Shown here piece by piece: positions 35,020 to 46,235 of a DNA stretch of 64,000 nucleotides. The stretch's first letter is position 1; each line of letters opens with the position of its first letter. Position numbers and translations under genes: made by a program. Source of the stretch: Talaromyces rugulosus (lineage: Eukaryota; Ascomycota; Eurotiomycetes; Eurotiales; Trichocomaceae); assembly GCF_013368755.1 (NCBI RefSeq), contig NC_049564.1, forward strand, positions 2,612,001-2,676,000. Direction: 5' to 3'. The notes under the pieces were generated by a model. It saw nothing but the letters and a program-made list of their open reading frames with translations. It did not search any database and had not been told where the DNA came from.

Positions 35020-37880
35020 TTACTCATCCTTGCTAATTGAGCTAAGCGAATGCGCCAGTTTTAGCAAAACAACACTTTCAGTTGCCGCAAAGTAGTTCAA
35101 ACTACACCACAATCAGAAATTATAGATGTAAAAATGTAGATATTTGTGGAGCTTACCTGTCCATTAAGATTCGCAAGTGTCGGTTAAAGTGATCTTCGTA
35201 TCGTTTCAGCGTGTCTTCCAGCTTAGCCAGTCGTGATGGGTCAAATGGCCGAGCGTCCGGAGGGGCTCCAGGGGCACCGGCGGACATATCAGGGTCTGCA
35301 GAGGCGATGCTTCGAGCGAGTGATGAGGCCGTCCAAGAGGCAAACATTGTGCAACAGGTCATGAGTTTGGAGTGGATCTGTATGGTCAGTCAGTGGGGTA
35401 TCTTTCTGTCTTCTCAAGGTCATACGCACTTTCAACAGTTTGGCTTGTGTGAGCATACACTCTTTCAAGCAGGTGTCTAGGAAATCAACGTGGTCCTGCA
35501 TCAATTCGTCCACGGTTCGATTGACCTGTCTTGGTCCATCAGCAGATACGGTGTCACTGCCAGCAGCGGTTCCGTTCACTCGCTCCATCAAGCTCTGCCA
35601 GTTTGGTTCGATTACTTCTGCCGTGCAAAAGTACAAGAGCTGTTGAACGAATACCAGCATTTTGGCTCGAAGCGTCCATGCCCTCCTCTTCCATAATTCT
35701 AGTCGTCGATCGGATGACTTGTGGCGCCATCCCAGCACTTTTTGCTGATCGTGCCATGACGTAACTAAGAGACCTTCCAGATGTCTCAGTGACAAAAGAT
35801 AACGAAAGATGAGCTGATACCGTAGAACGGTCTTTCGGCTGATCACCAAAGACAGCGGGAATGGGACCATGTAATCCAGCTCCAGAGCGTCAAAGCCCAC
35901 AATGTCCTTTTCTTCCTCTGCGGGCTGAATCGTTGGGGTCTGGTATTTTTCTATTCCACCATCTGGGTTGTCTTGATCGATGCCAGATACACTGACGACT
36001 TGCATCAGCCACTTTGTGAGTCCGATCTTGTTCATTTTGACTTTGACATCTTCTTTGTATGGGTCTTGCGCGGCAATGCTTGCCGGTTGTCGAAGAACAA
36101 GATCAAGTAGCGATTGAAGCTTGCTTTCATTCACGTTTTTGGCGGGTTTGCGAAGTTCCGATGAACTCAGCTCGAGAAAGTAGGAGAAGAAATCGGACCT
36201 ATCAAGGAAGAAATAGTGCTTCAGTGATCGGAATCGTGTAGTCAAGGAGTTTTCGGTCAGAAGCAAATTAAGGAGAGATGCGTTTGCATAAGCATAGGCG
36301 CTGTTGACATTATCGAGGAACCGGGGATCGTCAAGTGTCTTTGGAACATCTTTCACGGCCTTGCTGACATCAACACCGCCACACTCTCGGACGACATTCA
36401 GGTATTTACCGGCCAGCAACACCTTATCCCGGACACTCTCCAACTGCGGGGGAACTTCATTCTCTCTGATGGTATATCGTTTCTCCCAATATTCGTCTGT
36501 ATAATCCTCTTCGAGCTTTTCCCGCTTAAATCCCTTTTGTTCTTTGATCAAGAACTCGCCATGAGGATCTTTGATTCCGCCATGGTGCAGCCATTCATTC
36601 AACATCGCCATATACGGCCTGCTTGCTTCTCGGAGTAATGTCTGAAGAAGAGCCTTTGCAGCCGGGTCGCCAGAGAATGTAGCCAGCCGTTCTGTCAAAA
36701 GTCCAAGAACATTACCTCCTTTGCATATTTTCTTGCTAGTCATACCCCCGGGAACCAAATCTCCACCTTCTTTGAGTTGTTCTAAAATATTTTCGACGTC
36801 GTCAAAGTCATCGTATATTGATTCGTCTGCGTCCTGATCGAGCAGCTTATTTTGCCTCAACAGTTCCTGGCCAAGTGAGTAAAGCTGTGCCAGGCTTTGG
36901 CTCGTGGGCATGGTTTGGAGGTGAAGCACATGTAGTGTGAAATTCGGGTTGTTGATCAGCTGGTTTTCGAGTTGTGCGATAAGGATCAAGTAGTCTTTCA
37001 AAAGTTTCCTGATAGCCGCGCATAGAGCATGGCTTACAGCACCGTATTCTGGTCGACTCTGGACGTTGACAAATGCTTCTAGGGCGCTGTAATGGGTTGC
37101 CATTTTAAGCATCGACAATGTAAGATCTCTAAGACTTGGGTCCAGGCCAGGCGCAATCTGAAAAGACGGGCCAAGCAATTGATCTTTTTCTGTTGACGGG
37201 TCGTACGTATTGCTATAGCGTATATATTGTCCTTCGTATCCCATGAATACAAACAGTATATCCTGCAATATGGCGTCTTCTTGCGCGTCCATGGCCATTT
37301 CTTTCAACGGGGTGGGTTCGAGGGATTGTGGCGCTATTGAGGCCAAAGGAGGCACCGATACACGGCTTGCAAGCGGAGCTGCAGAGTGTGGTATTAATGT
37401 CGCTTGAGGATTCCATGGTACTGTCGTTCGCGGTGGTCAGCGTTTGCATCTTGAGTAGGTATTATCCGTACTGCAAAACATCAATGAGTGCTTACATTCC
37501 CCTACACTTTCCTCTTTCCTTTTGGCCGGAGGAGTGCCTGTATCTGCCCTCCTAGTCCGAGATTTATCAAAATCACCACGATTTCCGGCATTGGGCGATT
37601 CTTTGACGGTGTTTCGCGTCTTCACATGAACGCGATCGCGAGTTGTCACGGTGTTTCGTTCCGTCCGGCGTTCAGTTGTGTTGCTGGCTTCCCTGTGTAG
37701 CCCCCTTCCGCTCGACGTACTCCCTCGCAAATGCTCCATGTTACCAGCAGGTCGAGGCGATTTGTTGTCTTCAATGCCTGGTCGAGATAGCTTCTCCGGG
37801 TCGCGACTGGAAGAGACGACGCGGGGTCGTGTACCGCCGCCTACTTTGTGGCTGGCAGAGCGACGATCATTGGAGGACAT
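35020..37880 (-). CDS. Gamma-tubulin complex component 2 (Spc97/GCP2 family)
   Basis: Core subunit of the gamma-tubulin small complex that nucleates microtubules at the spindle pole body. Exons 37880-37496, 37420-35430, 35377-35157 and 35101-35020, 892 aa. The first ~140 residues are basic and disordered; the GRIP1 region starts near ILQDILFVFMGYEGQYIRY, and the C-terminal gamma-tubulin-binding half has HYFFLDRSDFFSYFLELSSSEL and YMVPFPLSLVISRKTVLRYQ. The last small exon gives SLNYFAATESVVLLKLAHSL, a GCP2 hallmark, and ends in SKDE. The first junction uses a 75-nt intron whose acceptor (cgacag) keeps the frame; a closer acceptor would be too short. Low risk of misassignment with GCP3. Confidence 0.9.
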
Positions 37881-38220
37881 AACCTGGTGTTTATTAATGT
37901 CCTGCAGTCCGGTTTATGGAAAAGTTTGACTGTGATCGATCGCGGACTTGTAAATCAAAAGGTCCAATAATAATTGCGATGCTCAGTCACCTTGAGGCGG
38001 CGGAGTTGTGTATGGGGGTCCCCGTTCCGGTTTAGCGCGCTCTCCGGCCAGGCACGACCGGTTTGCGTAGGCGGACGAACCGACCGACAGCTTGAGCTTC
38101 ACCAACTCTCTGACCTTTCTCCTCCCACCACATCCGCCCAGACCTCATCCTCTCTGCTGTCTCAAAGCTATATTATTGTTGTATTTCTAATCCACGGGTT
38201 CTTACGACTCATAACACATC
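37881..38220. promoter_or_regulatory. Divergent promoter between GCP2 and proteasome alpha5
   Basis: A 340-bp spacer shared by two housekeeping genes, rich in CGG/CCG near 37995-38090. No additional gene. Confidence 0.5.
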
Positions 38221-39221
38221 ATGTTTATTGCGCGATCTGAATATGGTAAGCTCTCAGCCAGCTCGATTGAATATGATCCAAGCTAACAGCTCCCTTCAGA
38301 CCGAGGAATCAAGTACGAACAACCGATACAACCATCGTCCAGTTGATCTATATCCTTGCTGACTCGCTGCCAAAGCACCTTCTCCCCCGAAGGGCGTTTG
38401 TTCCAGGTCGAATACTCGCTTGAAGCTATCAAGCTCGGTTCCACGGCAATCGGAGTACGTCAAGCCAACAACCCACATCCCCAGCCCTTTTCGATTCATC
38501 TTTGCCCCGATTTAACAATTTATCGCAAAACAGGTAGCGACAAACGAAGGTGTTGTTCTCGGTGTCGAAAAGCGTGTCACCTCCACGCTCCTAGAAACGT
38601 CATCGGTCGAAAAGATCGTCGAGATTGACCAACACATTGGCTGTGCCATGTCCGGTTTGCAGGCAGATGCGAGATCGATGATTGAACACGCTCGGGTCGA
38701 GTGCCAAAACCACGCCTTCCACTTTGCCGAGTCGCTCCGCGTTGAAAGCTGTACACAAGCCATTTGCGATCTAGCTCTGAGATTTGGCGAGGGTGCGGAT
38801 GGAGAAGAGAGCGTCATGAGCCGGCCTTTTGGTGTTGCGCTGCTTATTGCAGGCTACGATGAGGATGGGCCACAGCTGTGAGATCCTCTTACTATTGCTA
38901 TAATATTTTCGCCATCGTTCTAGCTGACGAGAGGACTTTTACAGATATCACGCTGAGCCATCCGGTACATTCTATCGATATGACGCCAAGGCCATCGGCT
39001 CCGGCAGCGAGGGAGCCCAGGCTGAGCTGCAGAACGAGTACCATCGATCGCTTTCCCTTGCCGAGGCCGAAACTCTTGTTTTGAAGACACTGAAGCAGGT
39101 GATGGAGGAGAAGCTGGACGCCAAGAACGTCCAGTTGTCCAGCGTGACTAAAGAGAAGGGCTTCCGGATCTACGACGAAGAGGAGATGGGTCGTGCGGTC
39201 GGTCAGTTGAACGGGAATTAG
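38221..39221 (+). CDS. PUP2: 20S proteasome subunit alpha type 5
   Basis: Alpha-ring subunit of the 20S core. Five exons: 38221-38245, 38300-38312 (13 nt), 38376-38454, 38534-38877 and 38945-39221, 245 aa. The assembled N-terminus, [20 protein letters not shown], is the alpha-subunit signature, followed by [39 protein letters not shown] and [21 protein letters not shown] are alpha5-specific. The C-terminus has [15 protein letters not shown]. The tiny second exon is certain because only it restores the signature. Confidence 0.95.
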
Positions 39222-39788
39222 AGAAATCAAAACGAAACTAGTCACGAAACCATTAACATTGAGGCATTGGCAATATTGATGTTTCTTATATGATATAAAC
39301 TCCCGCCTTGGTAGTAAATTGGCATGGATGATGACCTCATCAATCTTAATCTTGACAATCTACATTCTATAGAAATATTGCAACCGAAAAACATTGATCA
39401 TTCCGTATCATTTTCATGGGCTATATATTCCCCATGGCGTCAACTCACAAGGCATGGAGGAATTGGCTGAGGACCAATACCGAGCCCACTGAATAACTTT
39501 CTTGGTTTTATCTGCTGATGATTTAAAAACATTGAACTACCCAAACCGCAGGTCCATCGTACTTATACCCTGGAAACTGTCGATAATGACAGACCAGAGG
39601 TTATATAACCTTCAGGAATGAATGAATATATTAGTGGATTACTCAGAACATAAAACTATTTTTTAAAAAAAAAAAATATTTATATATAAGTAGTGCTTTT
39701 TAGAAGAAATATAATTATATAATCTAATTTTATTAATTTACTATTAATCAAATAGATTCGCATGGGTCTCTATCTCAGTCTGAGAAAT
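39222..39788. other. AT-rich convergent spacer
   Basis: Convergent 3' flanks; very AT-rich, especially 39650-39760, with homopolymeric T/A runs. No gene seen. Confidence 0.5.
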
Positions 39789-41208
39789 CTAGGGAGCTAT
39801 GTGAGAACGTAATAATCGCTTCGCTTTCTTGATGTCTTTGCGTAATGCGCCGATACCCCCTTGTCCCTCCTCTGGGCGTCCTCCATCCTCTTTTAAAAGG
39901 AGTGCTCTGGCAATCTCCGAAAATCCAGCGTTAAATATTAACCCATTGTGGCTATTTTCACGTGTTCCGATACGGAACTCTCGCGGCAGTCCCAAAAGAG
40001 TCTCCATTCTCTCAAACATGTTGGTCACCAGCTGGATAATCATCATGCCTTGAAGATTGCCGGATTCTATTCTTGTTAGTAAAGTGGACTAAGATCTTGG
40101 ATTCGGTAAGCAGAGACGACGTACGGAGAGGAAAGTTGTTGAAGCCATAGAGCCCCGGCAGCGGATGTATTGTGCGATGGTCGGTTTCAGAAATAGCCTG
40201 GACATACTGTTGTATATGCCAGAACAATGCCACGTGAAGCCTCAAAATGTGTATATAACAGGTGAGAAGTACGAGAAGAACGGAACTATCGAGCTGAGTG
40301 TGATACACGGCCGTATTGCTGAGCTGCTGTTCAGAGGGCTCGGAACCTTGCATACTATCATCGTGAGAGAGTGGCGTGCTGGCAGAAGTACTTGCATAAC
40401 CTGCGGAGGTGCTCGACGTATCGAAGGCAGAGTTTGGTGACGATTGCGGCAGTTTGATGGCAATGAGGTTCAGAACATCCAAGTAATGCCGTGTGTTGTT
40501 CAATATGTCCTCTAGAGGATTTGGCTCCGACGGCGATCCAGCTTCTCCACACACTGTATCTATGAGAGTCTTGAAGGTTACATAAGGTGGCCCTCTTGAT
40601 ATTTGCTTTAGCAGCGAGACCAGCTTGAGATTGACCTTGGACAGCTGTTCGGTGTAGCTGTACGTGCTACCAATGGCTTCATTGTTCTGTACATCTGGAT
40701 CAAAACAAATTAAATCTTCCGAAGATGAGGCTTCGAGTATTTCTTCACAATATGGTAGCCATGAATTATCCCGTGGCGGTACCCCCGGGGAAGAAGATTT
40801 AGCTGTAGGTTTGGCAGCTGAGGTGGACAGAGGATTGTCAATATCGTCGTAGCTCCATACTAGGTTTCCCAAAGTCAGATAACCGCTATTCCAGGCGTCC
40901 ACCGGGTCGGGCGAAGGAGCCATTATAAGAGCGTTGAAGCCAGTTGAAGTTTTTTCAGACGGCCAGTCGATGGGAGCATTCGTGGATAGTGTCTGTAGGC
41001 CGTTGCTGTTATGGTCCGGCCGCTGGCGATTGCGAGGGTTGTCGGGATAGCTGTAGTTGCGCATCCGATATATTGGACTGGTAATACACTGGGCATTTGC
41101 CTTTGCACATCTGTCGCATGTATCTGTTCCCTCGCGAAGGCAGCGCAACTTTTCACCGCGGCAACGATCACAAGCTGAGCGTCGCACCGACACACCTGGC
41201 GTCTGCAT
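39789..41208 (-). CDS. Zn2Cys6 regulator with AflR-like C-terminal region
   Basis: Two exons, 41208-40125 and 40066-39789, 453 aa. The zinc cluster is C13-x2-C16-x6-C23-x7-C31-x2-C34-x6-C41 (CDRCRGEKLRC ... CDRCAKANAQC). The rest is Ser/Pro-rich, then a helical region with SSVLLVLLTCYIHILRLHVALFWHIQ that resembles the AflR/aflatoxin-regulator C-terminal domain. The second exon continues MMIIQLVTNMFERMETLLGLP and ends in a basic helix. It is divergent from the P450 across 387 bp and probably regulates the P450/MFS pair; that is inferred. Confidence 0.83.
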
Positions 41209-41595
41209 TTTGCTATCTTCTTTTGGGCAAAGGAAAACTGATGTTGAGCTGGCACGTCATCGCTTCAGCTCTCATGCCACAACTAGGACCCGATTGGATG
41301 CTGCTTACTGCCTTGACAGAACAGCTCTGCCTCGGAAAACCACCATAGCTAACTAAGGCAACAGTAATGGTGACGGACGTGTCAGTGTTGGGCTGCGGCC
41401 ATTTTCTTTGTTCGGAGTCGGAGCTCTTTAACCCAAAGCGGAACTGCTTGTGTCACAATGGGAATAATATGTTATAGTGCCTCGCCTTTGTCTTCTTGCA
41501 TGTTTTATTTATTATATTAAATTTGTTGCGAGATCCTTGTATCTTCTATTCAATCTCTTGGGACAAGAGAAGAGAACATTTACAACTGCATCGAA
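41209..41595. promoter_or_regulatory. Divergent promoter between AflR-like regulator and P450
   Basis: Contains CGGAG repeated directly with one base between (41413-41417 and 41419-41423) and a further CGG about 20 bp downstream, candidate Zn2Cys6 sites in the bidirectional promoter. No AflR-type TCG-N5-CGA was found by eye. Confidence 0.45.
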
Positions 41596-43514
41596 ATGGC
41601 CACCACCACTTGGTCTTTGGTAGCTGCGTCGAGCGTACGTGTATTGGTCTACGATATACGAAATCCACTGACATCTTTTTGTACAGCTGATTGCCTATGC
41701 GATAGCACGCTCAGTCTACCTTCTTTACTTCCACCCTGCCTCCAGCTTTCCGGGGCCAAAGCTCGCCGCGGTCTCTTACGTTACTTACTGCTATCATTGG
41801 TGAGTAGGAAACCCTAGTTTTGCGAGCCATGATGTGTAGTAACAGACAGGTAGGATACGAGGGCGATACCCATGGTTTCAGGAAGAAATGCATCGCAAAT
41901 ACGGTATGCGTTTTTGGTCAACTTGAACCCCCTTTACTGAAAGAGCTTTCCAGGGGATGTTTTACGTGTCGGTCCGAATGAGATTGTCTTTTTCACGCCG
42001 CAAGCAGCCATGGGTAAGTCAACCACTTCAGAGTTATGTATCAAACTCAACCCGTGTCGTGCTAGATTCCAGATGCCCGCCATGAAGAACCAAGAACTTT
42101 TCGTTAAAACAGACGTCATGGACTTTGGTGCCGGCGACTTGGGCTTTATATGGGAATCAGACCCAGCGAAGCGCAATGCTGTGGCAAAAAAATTACTCCC
42201 TGCCTTCAGTTCTAAAGCTATCAGAGAAAAGGAGCCAGTGGTTCATATGCACATGGACCTTTTTGTTTCTAAAATGAAAGAGCTAGGGAGTAAACCTGAA
42301 GGCCTCATTTTGAACGATGTCCGTATTCTTGGTCCCTTCATCCTGTTCCGTGCATTCATTCGGAGCTAACATTTACAGTGGCTTGTTTGGCTCTGCGTAG
42401 ACATGGCAGCCGATCTAGCCTATAATCGGGAATTCCACCATCTAAGAGATGGTAAGATATTTTCTAGTGAGAAAATAAATCGAGGAATGCTGACTCTTTG
42501 TTAACAGGCAAGACATCTGATTTCGTTGAGACCCTCCGTGGTACCAGCTTTGCCGGAACGTTAATCCAGCTCTCTAAGAAGATTTCCATTATAGGGCTAT
42601 TGGCGCCTTTCTTTGTGCCACTACGCATCCTACGTACTAGCACAGCTATCTTCAAAGCCAACAGTGAAGCAGTTAAGATGCGTATTAACAACCGAGGGAA
42701 GACGAGACATCCTGATTTCATGGACTACATGATCTCGCCCGATCATCCCGAACCAAGCACCAAAAAGGAGCTCACACACATCGAACAGGTTGCATTACAG
42801 ATGTTCATCGCTGGCTTTGATCCCATCCAGGTCACCCTCTTTGCAGCACTGTTTTTCCTCCTCAAATATCCGAACACTTGCGCTACTCTCACCAAAGAAA
42901 TCCGAGACTCGTTTAGTACCTACGAAGAGATTACACCTAATGCTCTGGTCAACCTGAAGTATTTACATGCGTTCATCCAAGAAAGCATGCGTACGCACCT
43001 AGCGGGATCTAATGGCATGCCACGAGTAAGCCCTGGTGCTACTGTTAACGGTGTCTATGTTCCTAAAGGAGTAAGTTTACTTCTCTTTCTCCATCTCATT
43101 ATTATTATTATTTTTTGTTGTTCCTTAATATCAATCCCAAATCTTACCTGCGTTTAGGTTGTTTGCCAGCTAAGTCCATTAACTGCTATGCGCCATGAAC
43201 GGTACTTTCGAGACCCTCGAGAGTTTCGCCCGGAACGCTGGCTACCACACGATCATCCTTTATTTGACGATCGATATTCCAATGACCATTTGAAAGCCTT
43301 CTTCCCGTTTGCCCTCGGCCCCAGACAATGCACTGGCAGAGAGATCGCGTGGTCACAACTTAGGTTGTTTCTAGGTAAAGTGTTATGGACTTTCAACCTA
43401 GAGGGTGTGTATGGACATGAGAAATCGTTCGACAAGGACTTTAGCGTTCATGTCATGTGGAACAGACCGGAAGTATGTATGCGGTTTTTGCCCGTTAGAG
43501 GAGAGAAACTGTAG
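41596..43514 (+). CDS. Cytochrome P450 monooxygenase
   Basis: Exons 41596-41634, 41687-41799, 41854-41903, 41954-42318, 42379-42451, 42508-43070 and 43158-43514, 519 aa. An N-terminal membrane anchor (LIAYAIARSVYLLYFHPA) leads to FPGPKLAA. The C-helix region, KQQ-like ExxR (QESMR), FRPERW and heme loop FALGPRQCTG (Cys near 459) are present. The I-helix reads AGFDPI where most have AGxDTT, so the proton-relay Thr is missing. At 42007-42065 a sequence with good donor and acceptor is kept as coding because removal shifts the frame; it would add about 20 residues. That makes this model less certain, and alternative splicing or an early frameshift is possible. It is paired with an MFS exporter. 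Confidence 0.75.
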
Positions 43515-44100
43515 GGATTCCATTGGCGGTGTCGGTGCAGCTGGAGTTGAACATGGGAAGTCAATGGCCATGCCTCGAGTCCCGAAAGAAAGTAACTGGG
43601 GCATTTCAATAATACAAGTGATGCCAGCAATATCTATAAACATTCTTCATGGCCTTCAATTCAAAGTTTTGCACAAAATCATCTATTAAGAAATCGACTT
43701 TCCAAGGATTGGCAACATACCACGAAGAGCTAGAACTTGACGTAAACCTGAGACATAGGAAGAGATCTGTAAACGTGTGGCTATAATCTGTCACCTCTTT
43801 TTTTTACTACTGTGAAAGTTTGCAGTCGGCATATACCATCCCCACTAACCCTAATTAGGAAATGTCTCTCCGACTCATTCGGCGTCCTGTTACCGTATTA
43901 GGTAGTCTTGTTGCTTGTTTATTTCAGAGCTTCGAAGAATTTGGAATATTTAAACCATGACCGCGTCTTTTCCTCTTTCTTTCTTTCCCATTTTCGTTTC
44001 ACAACGAAAATCAGCTTCACAGGGTACTAACTCTTGACCAAGAAAATATTATTATCCCTCTAGCCCTAACTAGTATCTCCGACTCGTCGCTTGAGTTGAC
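43515..44100. other. Spacer between P450 and MFS genes
   Basis: Same-strand spacer of 586 bp that includes the MFS promoter. No gene recognised. Confidence 0.45.
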
Positions 44101-45919
44101 ATGGCAGCTAAAGAAAAGTCACTCGCCGTTTCTTACGGCTCTAATTTTAGAAGGGATCAAGATACGATCCAAGCCTCTTCGTCGATTGAGTCTCCAAAAG
44201 CGTCAGAAGACTTTGAGCGTGGCTTTCGCTTCTGGGCTATCATCGTTGGGCTTGCCACCTCATCACTCCTAGCATCGCTAGAGCACACGGTCTTAACAAC
44301 CGCAGCACCGCATATTCTTCAAGACCTCGACCTCGAGGAAAATTTTATTTGGGTCACGAACGCCTTTTTTGTTTCCAGGTGAGTCTTGGTTCCCTCCCCG
44401 GTTTCCTGGTAATGACACTGGCTAATGATACTACTAAGTACGGCATTAACCCCCTTGTTTGGACAACTATGCAACATTTTCGGGCGCAGATGGGTCTTCC
44501 TTCCAATAATCGCTCTCTTTACATTGGGCAGTGGTATATGTGGTGGCGCGACGAACGGCGGTATGCTAATCGCAGGTCGCGCGATCCAGGGTGCAGGGTC
44601 TGGTGGCATAGTTATCACATCTAGTAAGTAAATCTAGTACCCTGAAAAGACAACAGCTAACGTTCTTGCTTCGCCATGCAGATATAATCATATCGGACTT
44701 GTGCCCCTTACGAAAACGAGGTCAATACATGGCTGTCATTCTCTCTATCTTTGGCATCGGTGCAGCTCTGGGTCCCTTCATTGGAGGTGCCATCGCACAG
44801 TCGACCACATGGCGCTGGGTCTTCTATATTAACCTTCCCATTGGTGGACTTTGCCTTCTTATCATGTTTCTATTCCTACACACTGAGTATCGAGATGATA
44901 GATCTTTCTTCAGCAAAATCAAACGAATTGATTTTGCTGGAAACGGGATTCTCATGGCTGGCACTGTAGCCATTCTCTACTCACTTACCTACGCTGGGAC
45001 GATCTATCCATGGTCATCTTGGCATACCCTAGTCCCGTTGCTTTTAGGGTTGCTAATTCTTGTGCTCTTTATAGCCATCGAGGCCAGTGGTATTATTCCG
45101 GAACCAGTGATGCCCGTCCGGCTTTTGATGCATCGCACATCCATCATTGTCCTCATCAATACCTTTCTCAATTCCGTTGTTTACTTTTGGTACTTGTATT
45201 ACCTTCCTGTGTACTTCCAGGCTGTTTCACTGTATTCCTCCATGCGTGCAGGATATTCTTTGCTCCCACAGGCCGTGGCCGGTGTTCCTGGCGCCATGAT
45301 CGCAGCCATTTCACTAAGCCGCTGGGGAAAATTCAAACTGATCCATTTCTTGGGCTTTGCATTGACCACCCTCGGTATGGGTCTATTTTCGATACTAGGA
45401 AAACACACTGTCATTGCTGAATGGGCTGTCTTCCAAATCATAACAGCACTGGGTATCGGTATTGTCATCGACACCCTTCTGCCTGCCTTTCAGGCACCGG
45501 CTTCTGAGGCAGACCAGGCTACTGCAACTGCAACCTGGGGCTTCTTTCGTGCGTTTGGATGCATATGGGGTGTTGCAATCCCCAGCGTCATCTTCAACAA
45601 TCGCATCGATCAGAATCTTTACACAGTATCAGATAGCACTGCTCGCCAGTTACTCGGCGGTGGCGGTGCCTATCAGCAAGCATCGGCAGCTTTCGTACAG
45701 AAGTTCCCTCTCAACGTCCAAGAAGAAATACGCTCTCTGTATATATCTGCGCTAGATCGCATATTTTGGATTGGCGCGATTTTTGCTGGGTTGGCATGTT
45801 TGCTCGTTCTCCTCGAACGCGAGGTTCCCCTAAGAAAGCAGCTTGATACCGAATATGGACTCAAAAAGGAAAAGCTTTCGCAAGCAGACACGGAAAAAAA
45901 CGACAGTTCCACAAGCTGA
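44101..45919 (+). CDS. MFS multidrug exporter (14-span DHA2-like)
   Basis: Three exons, 44101-44378, 44439-44623 and 44682-45919, 566 aa. Around 14 hydrophobic spans. Motif A region is PLFGQLCNIFGRRWVF; motif B region GRAIQGAGSGGI; the antiporter motif C is GIGAALGPFIGGAIA, and the TM after WRWVFYINLPIGG is DHA2-typical. N- and C-termini are hydrophilic. It would export a drug or metabolite from the plasma membrane by proton antiport. With the P450 and AflR-like factor it forms a three-gene group, but no backbone synthase (PKS, NRPS, terpene synthase) is in the window. Confidence 0.9.
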
Positions 45920-46235
45920 TCAACACAGACCAAGTCTGCATTACCTCGGATTAGATTTTAATTATTGTGTTTATTTGCAATAGGATTTTGTACGAAAAAA
46001 AATCCGGCCCGGTAGATTCGATTGCAATCCATATTTAGTGCTTCACATTTTATAATTTAGACTGCGTAAATTACCAATAAACATGTCCCTACTTGCGATA
46101 TTTGAGAAGACTAAATGCAATAGCTATGTATGTCCACCAGTCAAAATGATATAATCAAGAAAGACGGAGAATACAAATTAGCCAAATGTTGATATACCCG
46201 CAATCCAGACAGTCCTCCGTGTTTGGCATTTTGCG
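45920..46235. other. AT-rich convergent spacer
   Basis: 3' flanks of the MFS and Goodbye-domain genes. No gene. Confidence 0.5.

Noticed and set aside
42010..42369. P450 as a plain pseudogene
   Set aside because: Retaining the intron-like segment gives a continuous frame with all P450 signature motifs, so loss of function is not shown.
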